Below are positions 7,307-15,204 of a stretch of 15,204 bases of DNA, in pieces. The stretch spans positions 1-15,204 of the forward strand of contig JAHECE010000035.1 in NCBI GenBank assembly GCA_024641895.1, in the 5' to 3' direction. The notes beneath the pieces are model-generated. The model was not told the origin of the DNA and did not search any database. It worked only from the letters and a program-made list of their open reading frames with translations. The DNA comes from Actinomycetales bacterium. Its GTDB lineage: Bacteria; Actinomycetota; Actinomycetes; Actinomycetales; JAHECE01. Numbering within the stretch: position 1 is the first letter of the stretch; each line of letters begins with the position of its first letter. A program made the position numbers and the translations under genes.

Positions 7307-8991
7307 GTGGAGCCCCACGATCCCGGACGGCTTGCACAACTCGCCGAGTTCCCGGAGAAGAACCCCGGCCCAGTTGGGCGGCTGGACAGCAACGCCACGA
7401 TCCTCATGGCCAATGCGGCTGCGCGACGATTCCTGGGACGCGAGGACGTGGTCGGGCGGTGCTGGGTGGACCTGTGCCCCGGGATGACCTGGGAGACCTG
7501 GCAGCGGGTCCTCGACGGAGGCCACGCATCCGAGCTGGTCACCCACGAAGCGGAGGTCCCGGGCCCACACTGCGTGCTGTTCACCCACGTCCTCTCGGAC
7601 GCCGGTGACACCGTCTTCGTGTACGGCGCAGACATCACCGCACGTCGTCAACAGGAGAAGCTGGCTGCCGCGCACGCCGCCCAGCTCGCCGAGCACGCGC
7701 GGTTCCCGGAGATGAACCCTGGTCCCGTGCTCCGCACGGACCCCGCGGGCACCGTCCTGCTCGCCAATGCAGCCTCCAGGGCGGTCTTCGGCACCGAGCT
7801 CCTCGGGAAACGCTGGCTCGACCTGTGCCCCGGGGTGGACCAGGCGACCTGGGCACACATACTGGCGGCGCCGAACGCCTACCCTCACGAGGCGCGGATC
7901 GGCGGGCACAGCTACGTCTTCACCCACCGCTACGACCCGCACACACGCCTGGTCTTCGTGTTCGGCGCGGACGTCACCCGCGAGAAGCAGGCCGAGCGTG
8001 CGCTGGCCCAGGCAGAGCGCATGGCCACGCTGGGCACGTTGGCCGCCGGCGTCGCACACGAGCTGAACAACCCGGCTGCCGCGACACGAAGGGCGGCGGA
8101 GCAGATGCGGGACGCCTTCGCCGCGCTGAACCTGGCGCGCGGGCAGCTCGTAGGGATCACCCCTGAGGGGACCGAGATCCTGGCCGAGCTTGCCGAACGC
8201 TCTGAGCAGCGGGCCGGGCATCCGAGCGGCCTCGGCCCCTTGGAACGGTCCGACCTGCAGGCGGAGCTGGAGGACTGGCTGGACGAGCACAGCGTGGAGG
8301 ACAGCTGGGACCTGGCTCCCGGGCTGGTCGACCAGGGGTTCGAGCCCGATGAGCTCGAGAGACTGGGCGAGGTCTTCGGCGAGGCGCTGCTCCCTGCGGC
8401 GCTCGCCTGGTCCGTCCACACCCACCGGGTGCACATGCTCTCCTACGAGATCAGCCAGGGCTCGGCCCGCATCTCGGAGATCGTCGCGGCCTTGAAGGGC
8501 TACTCCTACCTCGGCCAGGCACCCGTCCAGGCCGTCGACGTCCACGAGGGGCTCGACAGCACTCTGGTCATCATGCGGAACAAGATGAAGACCGGCATCA
8601 GCGTGGTCCGCGACTACTGCACCGACCTGCCCTCGGTGCCGGCGTACGGCAGCGAGCTCAACCAGGTGTGGACCAACCTGTTGGACAACGCTGCCGAGGC
8701 GGTCTACTCCCAGGCGATACCTAAGGGGATCGTGACGATACGGACGCGCCGCGACGGCGGCCACGCAGTCGTTGAGGTCGAGGACGACGGCCCGGGAATC
8801 CCCGAGGACATCCAGCCGCATCTCTTCGACCCGTTCTTCACCACCAAGGAGCCCGGCAAGGGGACGGGCCTCGGGCTCTCGACGTCCTACTCGATCATCA
8901 CCGACAAGCACAGCGGCAGCATCACGGTGGAGTCTCGCCCGGGTCGCACAGTGTTCACCGTGCGGCTGCCGCTCGACAGTGCGAGGACCAC

Positions 8992-8995
<4 letters not shown>
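7307..8995 (+). CDS. Soluble double-PAS sensor histidine kinase
   Basis: Autophosphorylating sensor kinase, probably the partner of the response regulator encoded next. The 562-residue product has no membrane segment, so it senses a cytosolic signal. Residues 15-112 and 133-225 are two homologous PAS-like units: FPEKNPGP pairs with FPEMNPGP, WVDLCPGM with WLDLCPGV, and FVYGADIT with FVFGADVT. The H-box GVAHELNNPAA places the phospho-acceptor at His251. About 100 residues (280-380), rich in Glu and Asp, separate it from the second dimerisation helix (SARISEIVAALKGYSYL). The ATPase domain has an N-box (NLLDN, 457-461), G1 DDGPGIP at 493, F-box FDPFFTTK and G2 GKGTGLGLS at 518. The GTG start is supported because the first PAS unit begins at residue 15. 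The last codons overlap the next gene (ATGA). The signal is unknown. Confidence 0.9.
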
Positions 8996-10653
<1,658 letters not shown>

Positions 10654-10737
10654 GCCGCGGCCCGGCCTGAACGCGCCGCACCGGCCTCGATGCCGTTGCG
10701 AATCGATCCGCGGCGCAAGGGTGAGTCGCGCGGCGGT

Positions 10738-12117
10738 CTACGCCATGCCCGCCAGTTCTGCCATCCGGGCCGCGCCCCGTTCCTGGCAAGCGCCCAGGCG
10801 TCGCACCGCGGCCGCCACGTCGGCGGAGTGAGCCCGGTCCGGCGGGACGTGGGCAGGATTGAGCGCCAGGGTGCCGGCCCACGCCTTGATGTCGGGGTCC
10901 GAGTTGAACGCGGCCGCAGCCCGGCGGCCGATCACCTGCATCTGCGCCCAGTCCGTGGGCGTGTTGGACAGGGGCGAGGGCCGGCAGAGTCGGTTCTTCT
11001 CGTCGTCGTCCTCGACGGTGGCCTCCACGTACCCGGCGAGGGCGGCGCCGAAGCAGGGGAAGCCGGCTCGCACCGGCTGCAGCGTGATCGCCTCCGGACG
11101 CCAGATCGGCACCAGGGGCCGGTACCGCAGCCCGGAGGCGGCGCAGTGCACGACGACCGCGTCGTCGGCGATCCTGGCTTCGCCGTTCTCGAACACCAGC
11201 CGTCCCGGCTGCACACGACCGAGATGCCCGAGGCGGACCACGTCCTCGATGGTGCGTAGCAGATCCAGCTCCCACTGAGCCAGGGTCGGGGTCTTCGCCA
11301 TGGTGGGAGTGACAGACCGGTCGATGCGCAGCATCACGCCGGCGTCCTCCATTCGGAAGAACATGTCGTCGGGCGACTCGGCGTCGGCGGCGGCCTGCAT
11401 GATGTCTGCTGCCATCCCGAGGATGACGGCGGGGTCGGGCTGGACGAAGGCGCGGTTGAGCATCCAGGGATCGCGGGGTCGAACCCAGCGGATCGCGCCG
11501 GGGTCGACGCCGTTGGCCAGCAGCCAGATGCACCCGTCGGTCGCGGTCTTGCCCGACCCGACGATGACGTACTGCGACGGCGCCTCGCCGATCCGGACCA
11601 GGTCGTTGACCGGGATGACGTGCGCGCCGTCGGCCACCGCGAACGGTGGCTCGGTCTGCGCCGGTATCCGTGGGGAGAGGTACTGAGCGTCGACGACATG
11701 CCGTCTGACGTTCACCTCGTAGCGCCTTCCGGAGAGTCTCGACACGAATTGGCCGTCACCGACGTAGTCGCAGCTGGGGTAGAACGCCACCTTCCCGGAG
11801 GCGAGCATCCGCTCACGCAGCACCCGGTCGTAGTAGGCGCAGACCTGCGGTGCCGTGGCGCGTTCGTGCAGGCCGGCCTCCGGACCGTCCGCCTGGATCC
11901 GGCCCTCGCCGAGCAGCGTGGAGGCCACGCCGTAGAACGCCGATGCCTGGTGCAGCCGGACAAAGGGGTAGGCGTCCAGCCAGTGTCCGCCGACCCCGTA
12001 CCGACGGTCGACCATGACGACGCTGACGTCGGCGTTGTCGATCAGCGCGTCGGTGAACGCCATCCCTGATGCACCCGCGCCGACCACAAGGTAGTCAGCA
12101 TCGAGGGTGGTCACCAC
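10738..12117 (-). CDS. FAD/NAD(P)-binding oxidoreductase, flavin-monooxygenase-like
   Basis: Predicted cytosolic flavoprotein of 459 residues; substrate unknown. The N-terminal Rossmann motif VVGAGASG (11-18) with VMVDRR at the end of the second strand binds FAD. GGHWLDAYPFVRLHQASAFYGV at 43-64 resembles the segment after the FAD site in flavin-containing monooxygenases. A second dinucleotide motif VIVGSGKTATDG at 184-195 would bind NAD(P)H. Later landmarks are VRPRDPWMLNRAF and VVHCAASGLRYRP. The frame runs upstream to 12471 across the tRNA, but the Rossmann fold begins only at the GTG pair 12117/12114. GTG 12117 is preferred: a TTGACC-17-GAGGAT promoter places transcription start on it, and AGGA lies 7 nt upstream. 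The gene converges on the response-regulator gene with 84 bp between, without a clear terminator. Confidence 0.75.
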   Translation of the reverse strand: MVTTLDADYLVVGAGASGMAFTDALIDNADVSVVMVDRRYGVGGHWLDAYPFVRLHQASAFYGVASTLLGEGRIQADGPEAGLHERATAPQVCAYYDRVLRERMLASGKVAFYPSCDYVGDGQFVSRLSGRRYEVNVRRHVVDAQYLSPRIPAQTEPPFAVADGAHVIPVNDLVRIGEAPSQYVIVGSGKTATDGCIWLLANGVDPGAIRWVRPRDPWMLNRAFVQPDPAVILGMAADIMQAAADAESPDDMFFRMEDAGVMLRIDRSVTPTMAKTPTLAQWELDLLRTIEDVVRLGHLGRVQPGRLVFENGEARIADDAVVVHCAASGLRYRPLVPIWRPEAITLQPVRAGFPCFGAALAGYVEATVEDDDEKNRLCRPSPLSNTPTDWAQMQVIGRRAAAAFNSDPDIKAWAGTLALNPAHVPPDRAHSADVAAAVRRLGACQERGAARMAELAGMA

Positions 12118-12123
12118 CGATTC

Positions 12124-12152
12124 ATCCTCGCCCCTCGGGCCAGGGCGGTCAA
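12124..12152 (-). promoter_or_regulatory. Promoter of the FAD oxidoreductase (leaderless)
   Basis: On the minus strand, TTGACC (12152-12147) is a good -35. After a 17-nt spacer comes GAGGAT (12129-12124), which keeps the key A and final T of a -10. The predicted start, 7 nt on, is base 12117, the first base of the GTG start codon. The same AGGA could instead act as a Shine-Dalgarno on a longer transcript. Confidence 0.55.
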
Positions 12153-12175
12153 CGGGACGACCCCTGACCCGTCCC
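12147..12175. promoter_or_regulatory. Interleaved inverted repeats upstream of the FAD oxidoreductase
   Basis: GGGACG (12154-12159) and CGTCCC (12170-12175) form a 6-bp dyad with a 10-nt gap, centred 47.5 bp before the predicted transcription start. GGTCA (12147-12151) and TGACC (12165-12169) form a second dyad that includes the -35. The first sits where an activator usually binds, the second where a repressor would. Confidence 0.35.
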
Positions 12176-12188
12176 TGCTCTGAGATAG

Positions 12189-12362
12189 GTCTCACCGTTC
12201 CAACGGCGTCGCCATCGTCAGCAACGGCAGCGGCTCCGGGATCTCGCGCGAGGACTGGATGCCGCCCGCTACGAGTGGCCGGGGCCCGTGAAGCACGCCT
12301 GGCACAGCGCCCCGAAGCAAGCGCCCGACGCGCGGGATCTGGGCACGTTCTGGATACGGTGA
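12189..12362 (+). pseudogene. Possible 3' remnant of a lost gene
   Basis: A 57-codon plus-strand frame with no ATG, GTG or TTG start, ending at a TGA at 12360-12362. Its second half reads like ordinary protein (DAARYEWPGPVKHAWHSAPK, then DARDLGTFWIR) and its third codon positions are nearly all G or C. It could be the tail of a gene that was deleted from between the oxidoreductase and the tRNA. Chance is a fair alternative at this GC content. No family is recognised. Confidence 0.2.
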
Positions 12363-12394
12363 CTCGCAGAGCCGACAACTCCGGCAGGAATGAG

Positions 12395-12424
12395 GGCCTG
12401 GCCTGCGCGAACGCAGGCCAGGCC
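12395..12424 (-). terminator. Terminator hairpin after tRNA-Ser
   Basis: A 13-bp perfect stem (GGCCTGGCCTGCG, 12395-12407, with its complement at 12412-12424) and a 4-nt loop (TTCG on the minus strand), beginning 4 nt beyond the tRNA 3' end. A modest T/C-rich tail (TCATTCC) follows on the minus strand. Confidence 0.8.
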
Positions 12425-12428
12425 AGCG

Positions 12429-12514
12429 CGGTAGCGGTGGGATTTGAACCCACGGAGGCTGTTAACCTCACACGCTTTCGAGGCGTGCTCCTTAGGCCGC
12501 TCGGACACGCTACC
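12429..12514 (-). tRNA. tRNA-Ser (anticodon CGA)
   Basis: 86-nt class II tRNA on the minus strand. The 7-bp acceptor stem pairs GGTAGCG (12514-12508) with CGCTACC (12436-12430). The anticodon loop CTCGAAA, closed by CACGC/GCGTG, reads UCG codons. A long variable arm (GAGG...CCTC) and a T-arm GTGGG-TTCAAAT-CCCAC are clear. The discriminator base is G, as required for serine. The 3' CCA is not encoded. It has its own promoter and terminator and stands alone. No integrase or duplicated tRNA end nearby suggests use as an integration site. Confidence 0.97.
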
Positions 12515-12524
12515 CAGCCGACGT

Positions 12525-12554
12525 AGGCTACCTGGCCGATGCCACCCCGCCCAA
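12525..12554 (-). promoter_or_regulatory. Promoter of tRNA-Ser
   Basis: On the minus strand, TTGGGC (12554-12549) as a partial -35, an 18-nt spacer, then TAGCCT (12530-12525), a TANNNT -10. Transcription would begin near 12518, 4 nt before the mature tRNA. Confidence 0.5.
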
Positions 12555-12679
12555 ACGAGTCTCACCGCGGGCCCGGCCAACAGGCTCGCCGGCACCCGCA
12601 GGGCGACACCGCCTCGACCTCAACCGATCTTCCGTGATCGACTCCGGCGGCTCGGGGGCGCGGCGGCGCAACGACGACG

Positions 12680-12685
12680 TACCGT
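12680..12685 (+). promoter_or_regulatory. Putative -10 element of the Sir2 gene (leaderless start)
   Basis: TACCGT fits TANNNT and is followed after exactly 6 nt by the ATG at 12692, the same geometry as for the kinase gene. No Shine-Dalgarno-like sequence lies just upstream of the ATG and no -35 is visible. Confidence 0.45.
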
Positions 12686-12691
12686 TACCCG

Positions 12692-13591
12692 ATGTCCGCC
12701 GGATCGCTCGCCCGTCCGATCACCCGGTCACCCACCGCACCGGTGGCCCCTGGTCGCCCCGCCACGCTCGGCACGCTCGACGACGCGGTCGGCCTCCTCG
12801 CCGGCCGACGCGTCACGGTCCTCACAGGGGCCGGCGTCTCGACAGACTCGGGCATCCCGGACTACCGCGGCCCGAGCTCGCCGCCGCGCAACCCGCTCAC
12901 CTATCAGCAGTTCGTCTCGGACGAGCGCTTCCGCCGGCACTACTGGGCACGCAACCACGTCGGCTGGCGGCACATGCGCCGTACCCAGCCCAACGCGGGC
13001 CACCGGGCCATCGCCGACCTCGAGCGTGCCGGTGTCGTCAACGGTGTCATCACCCAGAACGTCGACCTCCTGCACCACGTGGCCGGGACCCGCCGGGTCA
13101 TCGACCTGCACGGTCGCTACGACCGGGTGATCTGCCTGACGTGCCGCGCCGTCGTCCCTCGCGCAGCACTGGACCTCGAGCTGGAGGCATTGAACCCCGG
13201 CTTCGCGAGCCACATCCGTTCCGTGGCCGACATCGAGATCGCGCCCGACGCCGACGCCGTGATCGAGACCACCCAGGACTTCCGCGTCGCACCGTGCCGG
13301 GCGTGCGGCGGCGTGCTGAAGCCGGACATCGTCTACTTCGGGGAGAACGTGCCCAAAGAGCGGGTAGCCGAGGCCTACGCGCTCGTCGAGGACGCTGACG
13401 CACTCCTCGTCGCCGGGTCGTCCCTGGCCGTGATGTCTGGCTTGCGCTTCGTGCGGCACGCCGCGAAGACCCGCCGCGCCGTCGTGATCGTCAACCGCGG
13501 GGTCACGCGCGGCGACGACATCGCCACCCTCCGCCTCGAGGCCGGCACGTCCGAGACGCTCACGGCGCTGGCCGAACGACTCACCCCCTGA
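12692..13591 (+). CDS. NAD-dependent protein deacylase, Sir2 family (class II type)
   Basis: Removes acetyl or related acyl groups from protein lysines while consuming NAD; cytosolic. The 299-residue product is complete. NAD-binding motifs TGAGVSTDSGIPDYRG (45-60) and TQNVDLLHH (121-129) are intact, as are catalytic His140 in DLHG and a four-Cys zinc site (CLTC, 148/151; CRAC, 202/205). Then come LKPDIVYFGE at 209 and AGSSLAV at 241. PDYRG and the long insert between the Cys pairs resemble class II (SIRT4-like) sirtuins. The first 30 residues (Pro, Ala and Arg rich) are poorly conserved, but the ATG sits exactly on a predicted leaderless start. The stop codon lies inside a terminator stem shared with the convergent protease gene. 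The acyl specificity is unknown. Confidence 0.92.
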   Translation: MSAGSLARPITRSPTAPVAPGRPATLGTLDDAVGLLAGRRVTVLTGAGVSTDSGIPDYRGPSSPPRNPLTYQQFVSDERFRRHYWARNHVGWRHMRRTQPNAGHRAIADLERAGVVNGVITQNVDLLHHVAGTRRVIDLHGRYDRVICLTCRAVVPRAALDLELEALNPGFASHIRSVADIEIAPDADAVIETTQDFRVAPCRACGGVLKPDIVYFGENVPKERVAEAYALVEDADALLVAGSSLAVMSGLRFVRHAAKTRRAVVIVNRGVTRGDDIATLRLEAGTSETLTALAERLTP

Positions 13592-13617
13592 CCCGCCCCG
13601 GGAGGCGGGACAGGGGG
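13584..13617. terminator. Bidirectional terminator between the Sir2 and protease genes
   Basis: CCCCCTG-A-CCCGCC, a 6-nt loop CCGGGA, then GGCGGG-A-CAGGGGG. This gives a 6-bp inner stem and a 7-bp outer stem with one A/A mismatch. The Sir2 stop codon (13589-13591) lies in the left arm, and the protease stop is 16 bp to the right. The symmetric hairpin can serve both convergent genes. Confidence 0.75.
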
Positions 13618-13632
13618 CGGGCCCCGGTCCGG

Positions 13633-15192
13633 CTAGAAGGTTGCCTGGAACGACCCCACGATGGGCTCGAGCACCCAGCCGTCACCTGCAGCCATCTGCA
13701 GCTTCACCCAGATCAGGTGGGAGCCGTCGTCGGCCGTCGCCGCGATCACCACGTAGTCCGAGCCGACGCCTCCGCAACCGGTCCACCAGTCGTACGAGCC
13801 GGTGTAGAGGGCGTCGCTGTAGGGCTGTCGGGAACCGGTGTCGAGCGTGCAGCCCGCGGACTGCGGCGGGGCCGCCGCGGCGTCGAGGATGTCGTCAACG
13901 CTGGTGTTGGCCAAGGCCTCCGAGGACGCAGAGACGGCAACGCCCGAGACGGCCCAGCCAGAGTTGAAGTCCGCGATGCTCGAGCTCACCGTGACGTCGT
14001 AGACGAGATTGCCCTTGTCGTCGGTGTACTCCCTGCCATCGATGTCCGTCCACGACGCCGGCACCTGCACCGAGATCCGGCCGTTGTCGTCCTCGACGGT
14101 GACGAGGTCACCGGTCGAGGAACCCCCGCCACCTCCACCACCGTCGGTCGGGGGCGTCTCGTCGGTCGTCGGGAGGGAGGCGACCTCGAGGGGCCTGCCG
14201 TTGACCTGGCCGGTGTAGATGCCGCCATCGGACGGCCGGTAGACCTCGAGGGTCAGCGTGTCGTCCGCACCGTGGGTCTTCAGGACGGCGCAGTAGTCCG
14301 CCATCGTGCCGTCCCCGGCGAGGGTGACTCCCTCCATCTTGGTCACGAGGTCACCGGCCTTGATGCCCGCCTGGTCCGCGACGGAGCCGGACGCGACGGA
14401 GCTGACGAAGATCCCCGAAGCGGAGTTGTCCTCCGCCAACCAGGCCCGGCCGTTGATGCCGAGACTGAGCACGTCCTCGCCGGCCTCGAGCCGATCCAGG
14501 ACATTCAGGACCTCGTCCCGATGGATGGCGAGGTTGATGTCGTTCTGGTCGTCGCCGGCGTAGTTGACACCGACGACCTTGCCGTCCTCGTTGACGAGCG
14601 GGCCGCCGGAGTTCCCGCCGCGGATCCGCGCGTCGTGCTCGATCGTGTGGTCGAGCGATGCCCACTGGGTATCGGTCGCGGTGTCGTTCTTCGAGACGAT
14701 GCCGCGGGTGATGGTGAAGGTCGGGTCGCCGAGGGGGAAGCCCGTGGCCCAGACGTCTTGTGCGCCCTTGATGTCTCCCTCGAACCAGTCGAGGTAGTCG
14801 TAGCCGTCCCCCTCGAGGTCGATCACGGCGAGGTCGAGGCACTCGGAGGAGCCGAGGATGCGCGCGCTGAGCTCCTCCCCGTTCAGCCAGACCTTCAGCG
14901 TGCCGGCACCGACGACGACATGGTTGTTCGTCACGGCGAGGCCGCTCGGGTCGACGATGAAGCCCGAACCACGGCCGGCAGCCTCGAAGGCGCCTTCCCC
15001 GGGCTCCTCGAACGTGCCGACCGCCTCGATCTGGATCACTCCGGACTCGACGTCCTCGAAAGCGAGGCCGCCGGAGTCGCCCGAGCCGCCGGAGCCGCCG
15101 GAGCCACCACCCGAGCTGCACGCCGAAAGGGCGAGTGCTGCAGCCGAAATGACCGCTGTGGCGCGACCGATCCCCCATCGGAGCCTGGTCAC
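13633..15192 (-). CDS. HtrA-like (S1C) PDZ serine protease lipoprotein with extra C-terminal domain
   Basis: Exported, membrane-anchored trypsin-like protease probably involved in envelope protein quality control. Of its 519 residues, 1-25 are a lipoprotein signal peptide with lipobox LSAC (lipidated Cys25), followed by a Gly/Ser linker to 42. The protease domain (about 43-235) has the catalytic triad His91 (TNNHVV), Asp120 (CLDLAVIDL) and Ser195 (RGGNSGGPLV). A PDZ domain spans about 240-335 (SGIFVSSVASGSVADQAGIK). After a Thr/Pro/Gly linker with seven Gly in a row (351-357) comes a domain of about 150 residues (ISVQVPASWTDIDG onward) with two Cys (448, 473) that could form a disulfide; it vaguely recalls PsbP/LpqN-type lipoprotein domains. 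The GTG start is set by GAAGGA 6 nt upstream, just inside the window edge. Confidence 0.9.
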   Translation of the reverse strand: MTRLRWGIGRATAVISAAALALSACSSGGGSGGSGGSGDSGGLAFEDVESGVIQIEAVGTFEEPGEGAFEAAGRGSGFIVDPSGLAVTNNHVVVGAGTLKVWLNGEELSARILGSSECLDLAVIDLEGDGYDYLDWFEGDIKGAQDVWATGFPLGDPTFTITRGIVSKNDTATDTQWASLDHTIEHDARIRGGNSGGPLVNEDGKVVGVNYAGDDQNDINLAIHRDEVLNVLDRLEAGEDVLSLGINGRAWLAEDNSASGIFVSSVASGSVADQAGIKAGDLVTKMEGVTLAGDGTMADYCAVLKTHGADDTLTLEVYRPSDGGIYTGQVNGRPLEVASLPTTDETPPTDGGGGGGGSSTGDLVTVEDDNGRISVQVPASWTDIDGREYTDDKGNLVYDVTVSSSIADFNSGWAVSGVAVSASSEALANTSVDDILDAAAAPPQSAGCTLDTGSRQPYSDALYTGSYDWWTGCGGVGSDYVVIAATADDGSHLIWVKLQMAAGDGWVLEPIVGSFQATF

Positions 15193-15198
15193 GCCTGA

Positions 15199-15204
15199 TC
15201 CTTC
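15199..15204 (-). promoter_or_regulatory. Ribosome binding site of the protease gene
   Basis: GAAGGA on the minus strand, 6 nt before the GTG at 15192. It shows that the protease gene is complete at its 5' end; its promoter lies outside the window. Confidence 0.7.

Larger units (their letters stand above)
12118..12428. other. Intergenic region between the FAD oxidoreductase and tRNA-Ser
   Basis: Holds the oxidoreductase promoter (12124-12152), two interleaved inverted repeats just upstream of it, and the tRNA terminator hairpin (12395-12424). The remaining part contains only an orphan plus-strand frame (12189-12362) without a start codon. No other gene is seen. Confidence 0.6.

Noticed and set aside
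10654..10737. Terminator between the convergent regulator and oxidoreductase genes
   Set aside because: Only short imperfect dyads (around GCGAATCGATCCGC) are visible; no stem strong enough to call.
12118..12471. 118-codon N-terminal extension of the FAD oxidoreductase into the tRNA gene
   Set aside because: It would read through the tRNA-Ser gene and its terminator; the Rossmann fold begins only after the GTG at 12117.
12395..12514. tRNA-Ser as an integration (attachment) site
   Set aside because: No integrase, no direct repeat of the tRNA 3' end, and no phage- or plasmid-like genes around it.
15060..15115. Tandem repeat of GCCGGA/GCCGCC-type units
   Set aside because: It encodes the Gly/Ser linker behind the lipoprotein signal of the protease; ordinary low-complexity coding DNA.

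Overview
The window is GC-rich DNA with strong third-position G/C, GTG starts and genes mostly packed end to end. It is almost certainly a chromosomal segment of a high-GC Gram-positive bacterium (Actinomycetota). The bioF-bioD-bioB-bsaP order is an actinobacterial arrangement. A member of the Micrococcales such as a Cellulomonas relative would fit the gene mix, but that is inference and cannot be proven here. There is no transposase, integrase, phage gene or CRISPR array.

Layout. (1) 1-2989, plus strand: the 3' part of a biotin operon, with bioF (5' end cut by the window edge), bioD, bioB and a small cysteine-rich gene recognised as the biotin synthase auxiliary protein bsaP. The first three genes overlap by 4 bp each. 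(2) 2954-5371, minus strand: a cytoplasmic GH31 alpha-glucosidase whose 3' end overlaps bsaP tail to tail. (3) 5372-5712: a 341-bp divergent control region with a DosR/DevR-like box and a perfect GTCCC/GGGAC palindrome. (4) 5713-7110, plus strand: a NarK-type nitrate/nitrite transporter closed by a 17-bp hairpin. (5) 7307-10653, plus strand: a two-gene operon of a soluble double-PAS histidine kinase and an unusual response regulator whose output is a glutaredoxin-like plus thioredoxin-reductase-like flavoprotein. (6) 10738-12117, minus strand: an FAD/NAD(P)-binding oxidoreductase of unknown substrate. (7) 12429-12514, minus strand: tRNA-Ser(CGA), with promoter and terminator. (8) 12692-13591, plus strand: a Sir2-family deacetylase. 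(9) 13633-15192, minus strand: an HtrA-like lipoprotein protease with an extra C-terminal domain. It shares a bidirectional terminator with the Sir2 gene.

How it fits together. The biotin genes carry out the last steps of biotin synthesis (pimeloyl thioester to KAPA, DAPA to dethiobiotin, dethiobiotin to biotin). The middle of the window has a redox theme: nitrate transport under a possible hypoxia-type box, a phosphorelay ending in a pyridine-nucleotide/FAD protein, a second FAD oxidoreductase, and an NAD-consuming sirtuin.

The most unusual element is the response regulator at 8992-10653. Its receiver has all the phosphorylation residues, yet both places where a disulfide CxxC would be expected are degenerate (SPQS in the glutaredoxin-like part, GAAM in the reductase part). 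It therefore looks like a phosphorylation-controlled flavoprotein that is not a thioredoxin reductase. The kinase, the FAD oxidoreductase and the sirtuin all start exactly 7 nt after the last base of a -10-like hexamer, which suggests leaderless transcripts, whereas bioB, the glucosidase, narK and the protease have clear Shine-Dalgarno sites.
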